Of a stretch of 64,000 nt of DNA, positions 62,219-64,000 are shown piece after piece (the stretch's first letter is position 1; each line of letters opens with the position of its first letter). The notes under the pieces were generated by a model, which saw nothing but the letters and a program-made list of their open reading frames with translations, searched no databases and was not told where the DNA came from. The stretch is from Parabacteroides faecis (GTDB lineage: Bacteria; Bacteroidota; Bacteroidia; Bacteroidales; Tannerellaceae), in NCBI RefSeq assembly GCF_014647375.1, contig NZ_BMPB01000015.1, positions 1 through 64,000 of the forward strand, read 5' to 3'. Position numbers and translations under genes: made by a program.

Positions 62219-64000
62219 TCACCATCCCGGATTCTGAATCAACCCATATGCTTTATTGATTTCATTACTGGGAAATGCACTCAGATACCATTTGGGTGAG
62301 AACTTGCCGGGATTTGCCCACTGTCTGAGTTCTCCGTTTTCTGCCGGTTTAAATAATTTGTATTCATAACTGAATTCTCCCGTTTCCGAATTTTTAGTAA
62401 TAACTACACGATGGGGAGTTTTCTGAAATATATCAATTCGTTTGTATCGTATCATATCGAACCAACGTACTTCTTCATAAGCAAATTCACAAGCACGTTC
62501 TGTCAATATGGCTTCAAGGAATTCCTCTTTGTTAAGTCCTTTCTTTAGATGACCGATACCTACCCGGTTGCGTAATTTGTTGATACATTCGTATGCCAGA
62601 TTCATGTCGCCGTTTGTTTGGCAAAGAGCTTCTGCGTACCCTAAATATAATTCGGGTAAGCGGAGATAAGGCCATTGTACGACTTTTCCGGAGATTTCGG
62701 CGGGCCATTCGAATAATGGACCACCTCCACCGTCGAGAATGAATTTACGAGGACGATAACCAGACATAAAAGCTCCGTAAGAACCCTCAAATTCCTGATA
62801 GTGTTTTCCTCCGACATAGATTTCTGCTATACCTCCGTAATATTTGTCACCGTTTACGACCACCGTTTCGTATAAACGTGGGTCCCGTTGGTTGTAAGGA
62901 TATTTAGGATCATATAATGGACTTTCTGTGATCGGTAATCCATCAATCATAGGGAACATATCGACAAGTTCTTGAGTACCGCATGCGGTTCCTGCATCAC
63001 CGGCCGTTTCATAATGACTCCATCCCCATGTCCAATAGTCCGGTACAGTGTATCCATAGTGAGTTGCTATGACTGATTCTCCCGTTCCGCGATCCAGATA
63101 ACCGGAACGGAATGCTTGCCTGGGATCAGATTTGTAGACTAAGTCATATTGTCCGTTTTTATTGAGTTCGTCGAAAAATGCTTTATGGGCGGTCAGAGCT
63201 TGATCCCAAAGTTCAGATTTGTAACTACCGAACCATACTAAGTGATTGCTGGCAGCTTCTCCTTCCATGTAAGGACTGGAGCTGTTAAATAGCGGACTTG
63301 CTGCAAAAAGCAATATACGAGCTTTTAATCCCATGGCGGAAGCTTTTGTTAAGCGTCCTTCCCATTCCCGATTTTCACTGGCGGACATAGCCCATGGTAA
63401 CACAGTAGCTGCTTCATCTAATAATTTTATAATGAAATTTAATGTCTCTTGTGCTGTTCCTCTCTCTCTATGCATATCTTCGTTTGCAGTGTAAGCATGA
63501 TCAATGATAGGAACACCGCCATAATGCCGGAATATATCGCAGTAGTGCATGGCAATAATAACCTTTGCTTCTCCTTTCAAACGTACTTTTTCGCTTTCTT
63601 CCATGTCTGGTACCCTATCCACATTTTCAATGAATAGCCATGCTCTGCGAATACCCGACCAGCACGGTCTTTGATAATAGCTGTATTTTGAAGAGTAACC
63701 GTTATTTTCATAATCGGCGGAATAGGTTCCATTGTAATGGATCGCAGCTCCTGATACACCGTCTGTCCATACATTGGAATAGACCAAATCAGTTAAACAA
63801 TCCAACGGATCGGATCCCATTAGCTGGTTTCCTTGATTCCCCAAATTTAATCCGTAATGTAATGTGGCATACGCACTCCATAATGCAGTACGGGCATATT
63901 GGGCATTTGAATAAATGACGTCGATGTCCACATCGTTGGAGGGAGCTTTTTCCAAAAAATCATCGCCGAATTTCAGATCCTGACAAGAGCTGAGTGTGCA
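62219..64000 (-). CDS. SusD-like surface lipoprotein, 5' end cut by the window
   Basis: The frame is open to the last base. Upstream of the TTG at 63955 the bases encode CTLSSCQDLKFGDDFLEKAP, so the lipobox (LSSC) and the typical SusD N-terminus lie at the window edge and only the signal start is missing. The visible 593 codons carry SusD motifs (LKGEAKVIIAMHYCDIFRHYGGVPII; LTERACEFAYEEVRWFDMIRYKR) and end in LIQNPGW. It probably pairs with a SusC beyond the window, making this a locus with two SusCD pairs in tandem. Confidence 0.93.
   Translation of the reverse strand, partial: CTLSSCQDLKFGDDFLEKAPSNDVDIDVIYSNAQYARTALWSAYATLHYGLNLGNQGNQLMGSDPLDCLTDLVYSNVWTDGVSGAAIHYNGTYSADYENNGYSSKYSYYQRPCWSGIRRAWLFIENVDRVPDMEESEKVRLKGEAKVIIAMHYCDIFRHYGGVPIIDHAYTANEDMHRERGTAQETLNFIIKLLDEAATVLPWAMSASENREWEGRLTKASAMGLKARILLFAASPLFNSSSPYMEGEAASNHLVWFGSYKSELWDQALTAHKAFFDELNKNGQYDLVYKSDPRQAFRSGYLDRGTGESVIATHYGYTVPDYWTWGWSHYETAGDAGTACGTQELVDMFPMIDGLPITESPLYDPKYPYNQRDPRLYETVVVNGDKYYGGIAEIYVGGKHYQEFEGSYGAFMSGYRPRKFILDGGGGPLFEWPAEISGKVVQWPYLRLPELYLGYAEALCQTNGDMNLAYECINKLRNRVGIGHLKKGLNKEEFLEAILTERACEFAYEEVRWFDMIRYKRIDIFQKTPHRVVITKNSETGEFSYEYKLFKPAENGELRQWANPGKFSPKWYLSAFPSNEINKAYGLIQNPGW

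Overview
The window looks like chromosomal DNA of a Bacteroidales gut bacterium, most likely Parabacteroides or a close relative. The evidence is two SusC/SusD loci (one in a polysaccharide utilisation locus with a hybrid two-component sensor), a GT3-type glycogen synthase, the mutY-ssb-gldE-gldD-phosphopantetheinyl transferase block, many Bacteroides-type -7 boxes (TAnnTTTG), and a tmRNA encoding the tag GENNYALAA. No rRNA, tRNA, integrase, transposase or CRISPR array was seen.

Layout. 0.1-2.6 kb: serine-type sulfatase and esterase-like hydrolase. 2.7-3.1 kb: ssrA (tmRNA). 3.1-8.1 kb: M23 peptidase, then a hexuronate operon (mannonate dehydratase, SDR oxidoreductase) under a LacI-type regulator with a visible promoter/operator, then a membrane protein. 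8.4-15.1 kb: RND efflux operon (adaptor, pump, outer-membrane factor) ending in an LpxA-like acyltransferase. 15.2-16.0 kb: a complex inverted-repeat region and an HU-like gene. 16.0-22.8 kb: an AT-rich accessory island with a two-component system divergent from a lipoprotein that has a glycine-zipper tail, two small membrane proteins, an O-antigen-ligase/TPR protein interrupted by an in-frame amber codon, and a transglutaminase-like protein. 22.9-23.2 kb: a deletion scar joining an ECF sigma factor start to the end of a membrane protein. 23.3-24.8 kb: GNAT acetyltransferase and mdh. 25.0-29.5 kb: isolated SusC/SusD pair. 29.5-33.8 kb: glycogen phosphorylase and synthase. 34.0-35.6 kb: three small metabolic genes. 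35.6-40.0 kb: sensor kinase and dnaK. 40.2-45.2 kb: a disturbed region with a MocA-type oxidoreductase, an accessory ATPase, a duplicated oxidoreductase tail, a twice-broken leucine-rich-repeat gene, a fold-back element and an iteron-like repeat field. 45.3-51.8 kb: conserved core (RNase G, a tiny ribosome-associated protein, HU, mutY, ssb, gldE, gldD, phosphopantetheinyl transferase). 51.7-64.0 kb: a polysaccharide utilisation locus (hybrid sensor, beta-helix protein, SusD, SusC, and a SusD running off the end).

How it fits together. Most of the window is core metabolism and glycan foraging. Two places look evolutionarily active: the 15.2-23.2 kb island and the 41.6-45.3 kb disturbed region. 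The best candidate for an undescribed system is the island. A sensor kinase and response regulator sit head-to-head with a lipoprotein carrying a bacteriocin-like glycine-zipper tail, followed by membrane, polymerase/ligase-like and transglutaminase-like genes. Its function is inferred from gene neighbourhood only.
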